A stretch of DNA of 64,000 nucleotides from Clostridium sp. AWRP (GTDB lineage: Bacteria > Bacillota > Clostridia > Clostridiales > Clostridiaceae): positions 496,001 through 560,000 of the forward strand of contig NZ_CP029758.2 of the NCBI RefSeq assembly GCF_004006395.2, given 5' to 3'. The position numbers and the translations under genes are program-made. Positions 53,780 to 62,532 of this stretch are shown in pieces. Below the pieces are notes generated by a model, which had not been told where the DNA came from, searched no databases, and worked only from the letters and a program-made list of their open reading frames with translations. The stretch's first letter is position 1. Each line of letters begins with the position of its first letter.

Positions 53780-54494
53780 AAGGGATTTGATGATTTTAAT
53801 AGCAATATTGTTTATAGGATTTAATTATGTGATTTATACATATTTTATAACTTACAAATTAGATACGGTGAAGCAGGCTAAAAATAAGTATGCTTTAAAA
53901 ACAAAAGAATTAAATTCTCTTAAGGCTAAGAAAAAATCTATTGAGACTAAGCAGCAGGAGTTAAAAAAGTTGAGACAGAAGACTTCTAGTTTTGATAGTA
54001 TGGTTCCTAAACAAATAGATACACCCCAACTTATATATGATTTTTATAATGGATGCAAGTCATTTGGAGTAAATGGAGAAAATATCTCTTTTGAATTGTT
54101 GAATGGGGATAGCAGTTCAAATAGTAATAATTTTCATACTCTTATAATAGACTTAAAGATTACAGGAAACAAGGCAAATATAGAGAATTTTATAAGAAAT
54201 CTAAATACTATTACCAAAAGAAAGCTTAATGTAAAAAGCATTACTATTGGTTCTAGTGATGATGAAGAACTGAACAATGGTGAATTAAAGAGTTCTGATG
54301 AAAAAGTTAGCAAGGATAATAGTAATAAATCTATTGGTAATGCTAAAAAAAATGGAGATGAACTTCCCGGAGAAATTATTTTTTATCAGTATGTACAGGG
54401 CAGCGGAAGCAGCAATACAAAAGTTCCCGATAATTATGTTTTTTATGACAGCCAAAAACAGGGATTTAACAGTATAGCTGATATGTTCAAGTAA
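53766..54494 (+). CDS. pilO: PilO-like pilus alignment protein
   Basis: The 242-residue protein has an N-terminal membrane helix (about residues 8-27, LMILIAILFIGFNYVIYTYF), a coiled coil (about 30-75) and a ferredoxin-like domain with LIYDFYNGCKSFGVNGENI and LKITGNKANIENFIRNLNTI. This is the PilO plan. It overlaps the pilM-pilN fusion by 14 bases. A low-complexity charged segment near residues 160-200 (many Ser, Asn and Lys) is longer than usual. PilO pairs with PilN to link the platform to the wall-spanning part. Confidence 0.82.
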   Translation: MEKNKRDLMILIAILFIGFNYVIYTYFITYKLDTVKQAKNKYALKTKELNSLKAKKKSIETKQQELKKLRQKTSSFDSMVPKQIDTPQLIYDFYNGCKSFGVNGENISFELLNGDSSSNSNNFHTLIIDLKITGNKANIENFIRNLNTITKRKLNVKSITIGSSDDEELNNGELKSSDEKVSKDNSNKSIGNAKKNGDELPGEIIFYQYVQGSGSSNTKVPDNYVFYDSQKQGFNSIADMFK

Positions 54495-54522
54495 AATTTT
54501 TTGATTGTAAGGGGTGCGGATT

Positions 54523-55944
54523 GTGAATAGAAAAAAAGGTTTTACATTAATAGAAATTATGATAGTATTATCAATCATAGGATTGCTTTCCATAATTTTG
54601 GTGCCCAAGGTAGGAGCTCTTAAGCTGCAGTCAAAAAATAATAGTGTAAGCACCAGTGTGCTTTTAGTTAGAACTTATCTTGAAAATAGATGTGCAAAAG
54701 ACAGCAGTGCATATAAAACTGCTGTCAATGGAAATGAAACAAAAGAGCAGGCTCTTACTGCTATTTTAAAAAATATTGAAACAGATATGAATTCTAATTT
54801 TTCAGGAAGTAATTCTTTAATAAATCCTTTTAATAGCAGCAAGTCTATTACTAAAGATTTGTCTGGAAATTCATCTGTTTTACTTTCCTATTCTTCTAAT
54901 GCTTTACCAAAAGATAATGATGCAATAGTTAATAACAGCACTTTACCTGCTGGAGAAAATGTTAAGGGCAATGTAGTAATTATTGTCTATGGAAGTACCC
55001 AGGATAAAGTTGGAGGCTATGCATTATATGGAATAGACAGCGATGGTAAGAGAGTTAATCCATATATCATTAAATTTAAAGCTTCTACGGTTATTAATGA
55101 AAACACAAACACAAATACTGATTCTGGTATGGAAACGAATGTAAATAAAGTGGTCAATTATATAAGAATTGATGCAATAAGAAGGATAATAATGGGAGTG
55201 CCTGAAAACAAAATTTATGAAGTAATCCAGGGACCGTTATATAAAGGTTTGATCGATAAATTTACTCCGGGAAATGCTTCAAAGCATATTGTCAATCCAT
55301 ATTATTTGAATAAGGATGCAATTGATGATGATGGGTATCATACTAATGGAGACCCTGGCATAAATAGAGATTATTCTATAATAGTCAATGCTAATCCTTC
55401 AGATTATTCAAATATAGATAGTAAATATTCCGATCACCCGGGTACTGTAGTTGCATATATGAGCAAAAATCCAATGGGATATGTGGTGTACGGGGTTGAT
55501 AAGAGCGGCAAAATGGTTTATAAAACTCCAATTAATCTTTCTACAGAAGTGACACCTGAAATGACAGCTGTATTAGGAAATAATGTGAAATCTGCAACTG
55601 ATATGCTAAAGAATAACCTTGCTGCAAATCTTAAATCAGCTTATGATAAATATCCTCAGGGTACCTACAATAGGACTACTGTGCTGCAGTCTCTGGCAAA
55701 AAATCAACTTCAGCAGTTGAATTTAAAAAATTCCTATATACCGGATTGGACTGGCATAAAGACAGATACCTATAATTTTGACAAGGATAATGGAAATTCA
55801 TTAGTTATAGAACTTACCCCGGGAAATTATGTTACTGATTACAAAGGAACGGTTATTGTAGATGTACTTTCAGATGCCACTGGCTATGCTATTTATGGTA
55901 TAGATTATACTGGAAATAAGTATGCTTATACTGAGGTAAAATAA
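54523..55944 (+). CDS. Large prepilin-like protein with three tandem pilin-type domains
   Basis: The 473-residue protein starts at GTG 54523 (AAGGGGTG upstream) with NRKKG cleaved before FTLIEIMIVLSIIGLLSIIL, a classic class III/IV signal with Glu5. After this single pilin helix come three globular domains. Each ends in the motif seen at the PilA C-terminus: YALYGIDSDG near residue 165, YVVYGVDKSG near 319 and YAIYGIDYTG near 454. PilA has YVVFGVDKGG. The middle and last domains also start with a helix like the PilA region after its membrane helix (VVNYIRIDAIRR; MLKNNLAANLKSAY). It may be a pilus tip or adhesin-type minor pilin. Confidence 0.85.
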   Translation: MNRKKGFTLIEIMIVLSIIGLLSIILVPKVGALKLQSKNNSVSTSVLLVRTYLENRCAKDSSAYKTAVNGNETKEQALTAILKNIETDMNSNFSGSNSLINPFNSSKSITKDLSGNSSVLLSYSSNALPKDNDAIVNNSTLPAGENVKGNVVIIVYGSTQDKVGGYALYGIDSDGKRVNPYIIKFKASTVINENTNTNTDSGMETNVNKVVNYIRIDAIRRIIMGVPENKIYEVIQGPLYKGLIDKFTPGNASKHIVNPYYLNKDAIDDDGYHTNGDPGINRDYSIIVNANPSDYSNIDSKYSDHPGTVVAYMSKNPMGYVVYGVDKSGKMVYKTPINLSTEVTPEMTAVLGNNVKSATDMLKNNLAANLKSAYDKYPQGTYNRTTVLQSLAKNQLQQLNLKNSYIPDWTGIKTDTYNFDKDNGNSLVIELTPGNYVTDYKGTVIVDVLSDATGYAIYGIDYTGNKYAYTEVK

Positions 55945-55971
55945 ATGATATTGTTAGAAGCAGGGATTAAA

Positions 55972-56331
55972 ATGAAGAAAAGAGGATTTACTTATATAGA
56001 AGTAATGATGGCTATCGGTGTATTTATAATGTTATCTGCTTTTGTTATTAGACTTAATATTGCAGCTAATAAAAATGTAAACAAACAGGTTTTAAGGCAA
56101 AATATGATGATGGAAGCACAGAAATGTCTTGAAAAAAGTAAAAATAATCCGGACAGCAGTGAATATAAAGGCAGTGATTATAAAAATATAGATGGTTACT
56201 ATGTTAATATAAGTTCCATGCAGGTTAAAGCTGATTCGCCTAATCTTTTTGAAATTACAGTAAGGGTTAGGGACAGTATTTATAGTGATAAAAATGAAGT
56301 GGTATTAAAATCACATTTTTTAAAAAAATAA
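55972..56331 (+). CDS. Minor prepilin, PilV/PilE-like
   Basis: The 119-residue protein has leader MKKRG cleaved before FTYIEVMMAIGVFIMLSAFVI, with the conserved Glu5 and hydrophobic helix. I chose ATG 55972 rather than ATG 55945 because it gives the normal 5-residue leader, with AGGG upstream. The remaining chain is short and hydrophilic and lacks cysteines. Minor pilins of this type prime pilus assembly. It follows the triple-domain pilin gene and precedes two further pseudopilin genes. Confidence 0.85.
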   Translation: MKKRGFTYIEVMMAIGVFIMLSAFVIRLNIAANKNVNKQVLRQNMMMEAQKCLEKSKNNPDSSEYKGSDYKNIDGYYVNISSMQVKADSPNLFEITVRVRDSIYSDKNEVVLKSHFLKK

Positions 56332-56348
56332 GGTGGTAGGACATTAGT

Positions 56349-56873
56349 ATGAAAAAGAGAGGATTTACTTTAGTAGAACTCATGATAACTTTGGCTATAT
56401 TCTCTATATTTTCGGTATATCTTTATCAAACTTTTTTTTCTCAAATAAGACAATCTTTTAATTTTAAAAATAATATAGATATCCAGTATAATGCAAATAA
56501 AGCTTTAAATATGCTTACAGATGAAATAAGAAATTATGATTCAGTTAATGATACTAAGATTTTAAAATCTTCAGATGGAGATACTGTTCTTAGGTTAGGT
56601 TCTAGAGATGAAAATGGCAAAATTAAAGTTAGTACTGTAAGTAATGCTAGTGGAACTAATGAAGATGAAATTAATTTGATTTCAAACGCATCTTCTAACA
56701 TACTTTATAATATAAAAAGCAAAGTACTTCAGGATAAAGATGAGAATAAATGTTCCAATATAGATTCAGTTGATTTTTCGTATAAAGATGGATTAATTTT
56801 CATACGTATTTCAGCTTCAGAAGGGAATATACAGATTAAAAGTTCTACTGCCATTAATGTTCAGGCAAATTAA
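56349..56873 (+). CDS. Minor prepilin, PilW/GspJ-like
   Basis: The 174-residue protein has leader MKKRG before FTLVELMITLAIFSIFSVYLY with Glu5. The length and the QYNANKALNMLTDEIRNYDS region resemble PilW/ComGF/GspJ minor pilins. AAGGTGGT lies about 10 bases before ATG 56349. It is third of four pilin-like genes in a row, a set that in other systems forms the initiating tip complex. Confidence 0.85.
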   Translation: MKKRGFTLVELMITLAIFSIFSVYLYQTFFSQIRQSFNFKNNIDIQYNANKALNMLTDEIRNYDSVNDTKILKSSDGDTVLRLGSRDENGKIKVSTVSNASGTNEDEINLISNASSNILYNIKSKVLQDKDENKCSNIDSVDFSYKDGLIFIRISASEGNIQIKSSTAINVQAN

Positions 56874-56897
56874 TTTGTAAGGAGAAATAGGATATTT

Positions 56898-57380
56898 ATG
56901 AAAAAAAGAGGTTCTGCCCTTATAGTTGTTATTATTATTATGACAGTAACTTTTTTATTGGCTGCATTTATGGTAGATACTAGTATAAAAAGCAATAGAG
57001 CAGCTTCAGATACTTCTGATAAAACAAGGGCATATTATAGTGCTGAGACAGGTATCTATGATTTTATAAATTATGTCAATGATGATATTAAAAACAATAT
57101 TAAGAACAATAAACTTGATATATCTTCAGGGAATACTATAACTAATAATTATAACAAAGCTGGTCTTTATAATGACAATATGGAAGCATATAAAGCTGGA
57201 CTTATGCACGATATCTCAATGCCGCAAGATAGTGATTATATAAAGACCTATACATTTGATGTCTATTCTAAAGGAAATTATGGTGCTGAAACTTGTACTA
57301 TAATTGTAAATGTATCTATTGTTTATACAGATAACAAGTATACATCTTATACAATAAATTCCAGACGGGTAGAAGACTGA
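56898..57380 (+). CDS. PilX-like minor pilus assembly protein
   Basis: The 160-residue protein begins MKKRGSALIVVIIIMTVTFLLAAF. It has the PilX N-terminal form, in which a leader ending in Gly is followed by SALIVVI and the usual Glu5 is replaced by Val. RAYYSAETGIYDFINYV matches the PilX segment with the A-x-A-G-like turn. GspK/PilX proteins lack Glu5 because they cap the pilus tip. It is the last gene of the operon; the stop is followed directly by a perfect 17-bp inverted repeat. Confidence 0.82.
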   Translation: MKKRGSALIVVIIIMTVTFLLAAFMVDTSIKSNRAASDTSDKTRAYYSAETGIYDFINYVNDDIKNNIKNNKLDISSGNTITNNYNKAGLYNDNMEAYKAGLMHDISMPQDSDYIKTYTFDVYSKGNYGAETCTIIVNVSIVYTDNKYTSYTINSRRVED

Positions 57381-57698
57381 ATAGAGTTTCAATGTAGGGG
57401 TTTCTAAGCAAAAAAATCAACTTATTCTCCGAATATTTTTAGTAATTAAAAATTAAGAGTTAAGAATTAATAGTTATGGATGATTTTCTTTCGTTAGCAC
57501 TTCAGAAAATCTAAAACATAGCGCCACTTACGCAAAGATCCAATAAGTTTCAAATTGACCTCCACTATTAATTCTTAATTATCAATTCTTAACTTAAAAA
57601 TATGTCTGCGTATAAGTTGATTTTTAAGTTAGAAAACTCTAATTAAAATTTGTCACTACATGGCTGGTATAAGTTAACTTTCTACATTGAAACTCTAT
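57381..57698. repeat. Nested repeats within a perfect 17-bp inverted repeat (element 5)
   Basis: ATAGAGTTTCAATGTAG at 57381-57397 is exactly inverted at 57682-57698. Inside lies a second pair of ends (TTTCTAAG...AAAAATCAACTTAT at 57401 and its inverse at 57612-57635) like those of the 24.3-kb repeat. Within that is a heptad-armed element: AATTAAA, AATTAAG, AGTTAAG, AATTAAT at 57444-57471, inverted at about 57563-57598. The outer pair may be the original terminator stem of the pilus operon. No gene is present in this 398-base gap. Confidence 0.82.
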
Positions 57699-57778
57699 AA
57701 AAGTTTTTATAAAAATATGTATTTTATCTGCCATATATATTATAATTAAATCTATAATGCTAAAATTGGAGGGATACT

Positions 57779-58441
57779 ATGGGAGAATGGGAAATGATAC
57801 TCAGGCTAGTACTCTCGGGAGTACTTGGGGCTTTAATAGGATTTGAAAGAAGAAGCCACTCTAAGCAAGCAGGACTTAGAACTCATTTTGTCGTAGCAGT
57901 TGGAAGTGCCCTTATTATGCTTGTGTCTAAATATGGATTTTGGGATTTAGTTGGTATGAATTCGGTATCATTAGATCCAAGTAGGGTAGCTGCTCAGGTT
58001 GTAAGCGGTGTTGGTTTCTTGGGAGCAGGAACTATTATTGTGGAACACCAGTTTGTAAGAGGACTGACTACTGCAGCTGGACTGTGGGCTACAGCAGGTA
58101 TTGGTATAGCAATTGGTGCAGGTATGTATATACCTGGTGTGGGAGCTACAGTGCTTATAGTTATAGGACTTGAAATATTCAACAAACTTCAAAAAAACGA
58201 GGTATATTCTATTGGAAGGGCAAATTTATCAGAAGAAGGTATTAATTCTACACTGGATATATTAAAAAATTCAAAAATGAAAATATCTAATATTCAGGTT
58301 AACAGGCATCATAATAAAACCAATAAGGATTTAGAAGTAAGGATTACCTTTAAAGTTTATAGCAGAAATCAAAATGAAATGAAGGATATGATGGTAAGTC
58401 TTCTGAAGATTCCTTATGTAAGGGACGTAAACATAGAATAA
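57779..58441 (+). CDS. MgtC/SapB family membrane protein
   Basis: The 220-residue protein has four or five membrane segments in its first 140 residues with the family motif IGFERRSHSKQAGLRTHFVVAVGSAL near residue 20, and VSGVGFLGAGTI. The C-terminal cytosolic part (about residues 150-220) resembles the ACT-like domain of MgtC. The family is linked to survival in low magnesium and to ATP synthase control, but no transport activity is settled. GGAGGG precedes ATG 57779. It is a single gene with repeats on both sides. Confidence 0.9.
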   Translation: MGEWEMILRLVLSGVLGALIGFERRSHSKQAGLRTHFVVAVGSALIMLVSKYGFWDLVGMNSVSLDPSRVAAQVVSGVGFLGAGTIIVEHQFVRGLTTAAGLWATAGIGIAIGAGMYIPGVGATVLIVIGLEIFNKLQKNEVYSIGRANLSEEGINSTLDILKNSKMKISNIQVNRHHNKTNKDLEVRITFKVYSRNQNEMKDMMVSLLKIPYVRDVNIE

Positions 58442-58487
58442 AGTTTTTTAGGGACAAGAAGAAATATAATTTGTTTTTTTATTAACT

Positions 58488-58757
58488 CAACTTTTGCAGT
58501 TTAAAAAAATTACGACCTAAATGAATTCACAATGCACAATTTCGGTAGATTTTTCTCCGCTGTGCTGCGAAAAATTTTAAATTTAAAACTTATTGAAGCT
58601 TTGCTTCAATGGTGTTATATTTTAGATTTTCTGAAGTTTTAATGGAAGAAAATCATCCTTAATTGTGAACTGTGCATCGTGCATTGTGAATTCATTGCTT
58701 CGCAATTTTTTTATATTAAGTCAAAATTTTATATATGTGAAAATTGAGTTATTAACA
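58488..58757. repeat. Heptad-armed inverted element 6, second copy of element 4
   Basis: The core and outer arms match element 4 closely (TACGACCTAAATG, TCTCCGCTGTGCTGCG, TTTTAGATTTTCTGAAG, ATTGCTTCGCAAT). The left heptad arm has three units here (AATTCAC, AATGCAC, AATTTCG at 58524-58544) against five in element 4, a difference of exactly two units. The right arm has ATTGTGA, ACTGTGC, ATCGTGC, ATTGTGA. No gene is present in this 347-base gap. Confidence 0.87.
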
Positions 58758-58788
58758 AACTATATAATATAATATTGGAGGAAAACAT

Positions 58789-60180
58789 ATGAAAAAAATA
58801 TTTAAGCTGGCTTTAGGGCAAGCAATAATTTTAGGACTTGCTTTCCCCGGAACTGTATCTGCTGCTTCCGGCCATAATGTGAGCAGAATTTACGGATCAA
58901 GTAGATACCAAACCTCAATAAATATTTGTAACAACTTTAGCAGCGGGAAAGTACAAAATGTTATTGTAACCAGTGGAAACAATTTCCCCGACGCCTTAGC
59001 TGGTAGTGTGCTTTCAAAACAATTAAATGCTCCTATTCTTTTGGTAGACAAGTCTTTAAGTGACAGTCAGGATTCTATTAATTATATAAAAGATCATTTG
59101 GATGCAAGTGGAACTGTATATGTTCTAGGCGGATATGCTTCTGTAAGTGATGAATATATAAATTACATTAAATCTTTAGGATTTAACAATATTAAAAGAC
59201 TTGGTGGAAAAAATAGATTTGAAACTAACAAAGTAATAGTACAAAATATGAATGTAAGTAAGGGAACGCCTCTAGTTGTAGTTAATGGCAGTAATTTCCC
59301 TGATGCACTGAGTATATCAAGTATAGCAGGTATGAAAGGTTATCCAATAATTTTAAGTAATACAGATAGACTACCGGATGAAGTAAAAGAAAAGATAAGT
59401 GAGATAAGTCCTTCTTATGTGTACATAATAGGAGGACATGGTGCATTAAGTGATAATATTATTTCTGAGATAAAGAAATTGGACACAACTATAGAGGATG
59501 GAAATATTATAAGAATATGGGGAAAGAATAGATATGAAACTTCATTAAACATATGTAAACATTTTGATTTGGACAGCAGTACTATAGTTATTGCAAATGG
59601 AGAAAATTTCCCGGATGCTTTATCTGGAAGTGCTTTAGCGTCAAAACTTCAGGCCCCTATTTTGCTTACTGATGGAAAGAATATATCAATTCAAAAACAG
59701 TATATAGATACCACAAAGTATACAGATGAAATTATACTTGGAGGAAGTGGTGCTGTAAGTGAAGATGCGGAGAATGAATTAAAAGGAATAGAAAAAAAGC
59801 TGTTTGAGGTAACTAATGAATTTGTAGGTGAAGATGGAAAGTATTATATAGAAGGTAATTATTTAAAATATGTTACAGATATAAATGAAGCTTTAGATTA
59901 TGTAAAGAGAACGGGAGATAGCAGTGTAGTTGAAGAAGATAATGGACAGTGGTTTATATTGGATGATGGCTTTGACATGACCATAAGTGATAAGGTAAAA
60001 TTAGAGGTAGATAGTGATGTGAGCATAAAGCTAATTCATTTTGATAGCGATGGAAATATATTCTATAACCAACCTAATTTCACTGATATGGTCAATGGTA
60101 AATATGAAGATAAGCCTGTATTTAATTTATTCATTAAAGATGGTAAAGTAATGAAAATGGATCAGCAGTTTAGACCATAA
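58789..60180 (+). CDS. Secreted cell-wall protein with three CWB2 repeats
   Basis: The 463-residue protein has a signal peptide (basic start, hydrophobic core, likely cleavage after VSA near residue 26). Three cell-wall-binding repeat 2 modules follow, each opening with R-I-x-G-x-x-R-x-x-T-S/N: RIYGSSRYQTS near 34, RLGGKNRFET near 140 and RIWGKNRYETS near 240. Each contains N-F-P-D-A-L and a GG-x-x-x-V/L-S turn. Three CWB2 modules form the anionic-polymer anchor of clostridial wall proteins. The C-terminal 110 residues are acidic, with no domain I recognise. GGAGG precedes ATG 58789. Confidence 0.92.
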   Translation: MKKIFKLALGQAIILGLAFPGTVSAASGHNVSRIYGSSRYQTSINICNNFSSGKVQNVIVTSGNNFPDALAGSVLSKQLNAPILLVDKSLSDSQDSINYIKDHLDASGTVYVLGGYASVSDEYINYIKSLGFNNIKRLGGKNRFETNKVIVQNMNVSKGTPLVVVNGSNFPDALSISSIAGMKGYPIILSNTDRLPDEVKEKISEISPSYVYIIGGHGALSDNIISEIKKLDTTIEDGNIIRIWGKNRYETSLNICKHFDLDSSTIVIANGENFPDALSGSALASKLQAPILLTDGKNISIQKQYIDTTKYTDEIILGGSGAVSEDAENELKGIEKKLFEVTNEFVGEDGKYYIEGNYLKYVTDINEALDYVKRTGDSSVVEEDNGQWFILDDGFDMTISDKVKLEVDSDVSIKLIHFDSDGNIFYNQPNFTDMVNGKYEDKPVFNLFIKDGKVMKMDQQFRP

Positions 60181-60219
60181 AAGAAGAATAAGGCTATGTG
60201 CAATTATTAATTTGCAAAT

Positions 60220-60271
60220 AGAACCTTCTTAATATATGAAATTGGTTTTATATGTTAGGAAGGTTCTTTAT
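60220..60271 (+). terminator. Terminator after the CWB2 gene
   Basis: AGAACCTTCTTAATATATGA pairs with the segment ending AGGAAGGTTCT (60256-60267), giving a stem of about 20 pairs with few mismatches, followed by TTTATG. Confidence 0.75.
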
Positions 60272-60358
60272 GTAGAATTTTGAGTGAAAAATATCATAAA
60301 GAAGGGAAGGGAGTATTTAGCAGTTTCATGCTAAGCAATTTTGCTGCTAAAATAGCAT

Positions 60359-61285
60359 ATGAAAATAAAAAATATAAAGGGAAATACATTTTGTATTGAT
60401 ACTAAAATGGCATGCATACCTTTTTATAAGATCAATTATAGAGAAATAATTATGATGGATTCTGGATGGCCAAAAGGAGGAGAAAGAGAAGGTATAGCTG
60501 AAGTTTTAAAAATGAATAATTTAAAAGTAGCTGCTATAATATGCACTCATGCTCATATGGATCATATAGGTAATGCTGAATATTTGAAAGAAAAGTATAA
60601 TTGTATTATTGCTATGCCGGAATGTGAAGCTGTTACTTGCAGTTCAATTATTAACTTGAAATTTTATCATAATAGTTATAATATGGCTGAAATTGCAAAA
60701 TATTTTGGACAGATGATTTGTAAAACAGATATTATGATTACACCTGATCAGCAAAATATATATGTTTGTGGTGTTAAATTCAAAATTATTCATACACCAG
60801 GGCATAGTGCTGCCCATATATGTGTCATTACTCCTGATGATGTGGCATATTTAGGAGATGCCCTTGTTGGATATGAATTAATGGAGCAAGCAAAAATGCC
60901 TTACTCCTATTCTCTTACGGATGATTTGAAAAGCAAAGAGAAACTCTATGACTTAAAATGCAGTAAATATATTGTGGCACATAAAGACATATATGATGAT
61001 ATTACAAAACTCATAAAGGACAATATAAAATTTTATAAAGATACGGCAAATAGCATATATGATGTAATAGATAGAAATAGAAGCATGACAATGGAAGAAA
61101 TTTTTACATCAGTAACTAAAGATTTTGATATTAGCTTGGATAACAGAGTAAAATATGGATTAACAGAGACAATTTTAGTATCTTATGTGAGATATCTTAA
61201 TGAAAAAGGTATGTTGGATTTAAATATGGAAAATGGACTTTATAAATATCTAAAAAAGGTACCTATCTGTACTAATGTTTATTGA
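60359..61285 (+). CDS. MBL-fold metallo-hydrolase
   Basis: The 308-residue protein has the metallo-beta-lactamase signature CTHAHMDHIGN (H-x-H-x-D-H) near residue 62, HTPGHSAAHI for the third site and LGDALVG for the bridging aspartate. A C-terminal helical, winged-helix-like part (about residues 230-300) follows. Glyoxalase-II-like or other thioester hydrolase activity is likely, but the substrate is unknown. ATG 60359 is the first possible start, since an in-frame stop precedes it. No ribosome binding site adjoins it: AAGGGAAGGGAG lies about 45 bases upstream, separated by a TAGCAG/CTGCTA hairpin. Confidence 0.85.
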   Translation: MKIKNIKGNTFCIDTKMACIPFYKINYREIIMMDSGWPKGGEREGIAEVLKMNNLKVAAIICTHAHMDHIGNAEYLKEKYNCIIAMPECEAVTCSSIINLKFYHNSYNMAEIAKYFGQMICKTDIMITPDQQNIYVCGVKFKIIHTPGHSAAHICVITPDDVAYLGDALVGYELMEQAKMPYSYSLTDDLKSKEKLYDLKCSKYIVAHKDIYDDITKLIKDNIKFYKDTANSIYDVIDRNRSMTMEEIFTSVTKDFDISLDNRVKYGLTETILVSYVRYLNEKGMLDLNMENGLYKYLKKVPICTNVY

Positions 61286-61377
61286 TTATGTATAGAAAGC
61301 AATAATTATCTTGTCTTTAATAAAAATTAGTAATAATATAAAATTTGTGGATAATATGTTCTAAGGAGGGATAGTTA

Positions 61378-62532
61378 TTGTTTATATCATCAAAAGTGGC
61401 TCTTCAGTTTTTAAAACACAGTAAATTGCAAACCTTTGTTATAATACTGGGAATTGCAGTAGGAGTTTCTGTGCAAATATTCATAGGGCTTTTAAGCAGT
61501 GGTCTTGAAAATACCATTTTAAATAAAATTGCAGGAAATTCAGCTCAAGTTACGGTTTATTCTAATAACGGCAGCATAGAAAATTGGAGTGATATAAAAA
61601 ATAAGATTGTAAAAGAAGATAAAAATGTAAAAACTGCAGCGCCTGTAGTTGATTCTCAGGTTTTTATTAAATTAAAAGATACTAACCAACCTGTTCAGAT
61701 CAGAGGATTTATGCCTCAAGATGTTACTTCACTTTATAACATAAAAGGAAGTATATATGAAGGAAAAATGTATGAAAATAGTGGACAAGTTATTATAGGA
61801 AAGGATTTGAAGAAGAAGCTTGACTTAAAACTTGGAGATAATATAGATTTGTTTACCATGGGTGGAAAAAAGTTGACTTTAAACGTAGTTGGCTTCTTTG
61901 ATCTTGGGGCTGCTAAAATAAATGGAGCTTGGGTTATTACAGATTTAAGTGATGTTCAAAATCTAATTGGTTTTGGAAATAAAGCTACTTCTGTGGAGAT
62001 TGCAGTTAAGGATATATATAATGCAGATATGGAAGGAAAGAAAATAACTAAAATACTTTCTGATAACAGCGTTAATGTGCAGAATTGGAAAGATCAGAAT
62101 AAATTTTTAGCTAGTGGAATGGTTGGAGAAAAAATCTGTACAATAATAATTCAATTTTTTGTACTTCTTGCAGCAGTTCTTAGTATTATAAGTATACTTG
62201 GTATAAGTGTAGTTCAAAAATATAAACAGATAGGTATATTAAAGGCCATGGGTATAAAGGATGGAAGTGCAGCTTTTATATTTTTTGTACAGGCTTTTAT
62301 ACTTGGAGTATTGGGAACGGCTTTGGGGCTACTTTTTACATGGTTGTACATAAAAGGGTTTAACAGGTATATAGTTAATTCTGAAGGATTGCCTCTAGTT
62401 AATATAGTTGTGAATCATAAGTTTATTTTAGCATCATCTATTATTGATGTAGCTGCGTCAACTTTTGCGGCACTCTTTCCAGCATTTAAGTCATTTAGAC
62501 TTAATCCTGTGGAGGTAATAAAAAATGGATAA
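61378..62532 (+). CDS. ABC transporter permease (FtsX/LolC/MacB-like)
   Basis: The 384-residue permease has one N-terminal membrane helix, a periplasmic-type MacB_PCD domain (about residues 45-245) and three C-terminal helices with the FtsX signature GILKAMGIKDGSAAFIF near 300. TTG 61378 lies after GGAGGG. The last 8 bases overlap the ATPase gene, so the two form one transporter. LolCDE/MacB-type systems are mechanotransmitters that extract lipids, peptides or toxins from the membrane; in clostridia, export of antimicrobial peptides or lipid-linked products is plausible. Confidence 0.88.
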   Translation: MFISSKVALQFLKHSKLQTFVIILGIAVGVSVQIFIGLLSSGLENTILNKIAGNSAQVTVYSNNGSIENWSDIKNKIVKEDKNVKTAAPVVDSQVFIKLKDTNQPVQIRGFMPQDVTSLYNIKGSIYEGKMYENSGQVIIGKDLKKKLDLKLGDNIDLFTMGGKKLTLNVVGFFDLGAAKINGAWVITDLSDVQNLIGFGNKATSVEIAVKDIYNADMEGKKITKILSDNSVNVQNWKDQNKFLASGMVGEKICTIIIQFFVLLAAVLSIISILGISVVQKYKQIGILKAMGIKDGSAAFIFFVQAFILGVLGTALGLLFTWLYIKGFNRYIVNSEGLPLVNIVVNHKFILASSIIDVAASTFAALFPAFKSFRLNPVEVIKNG

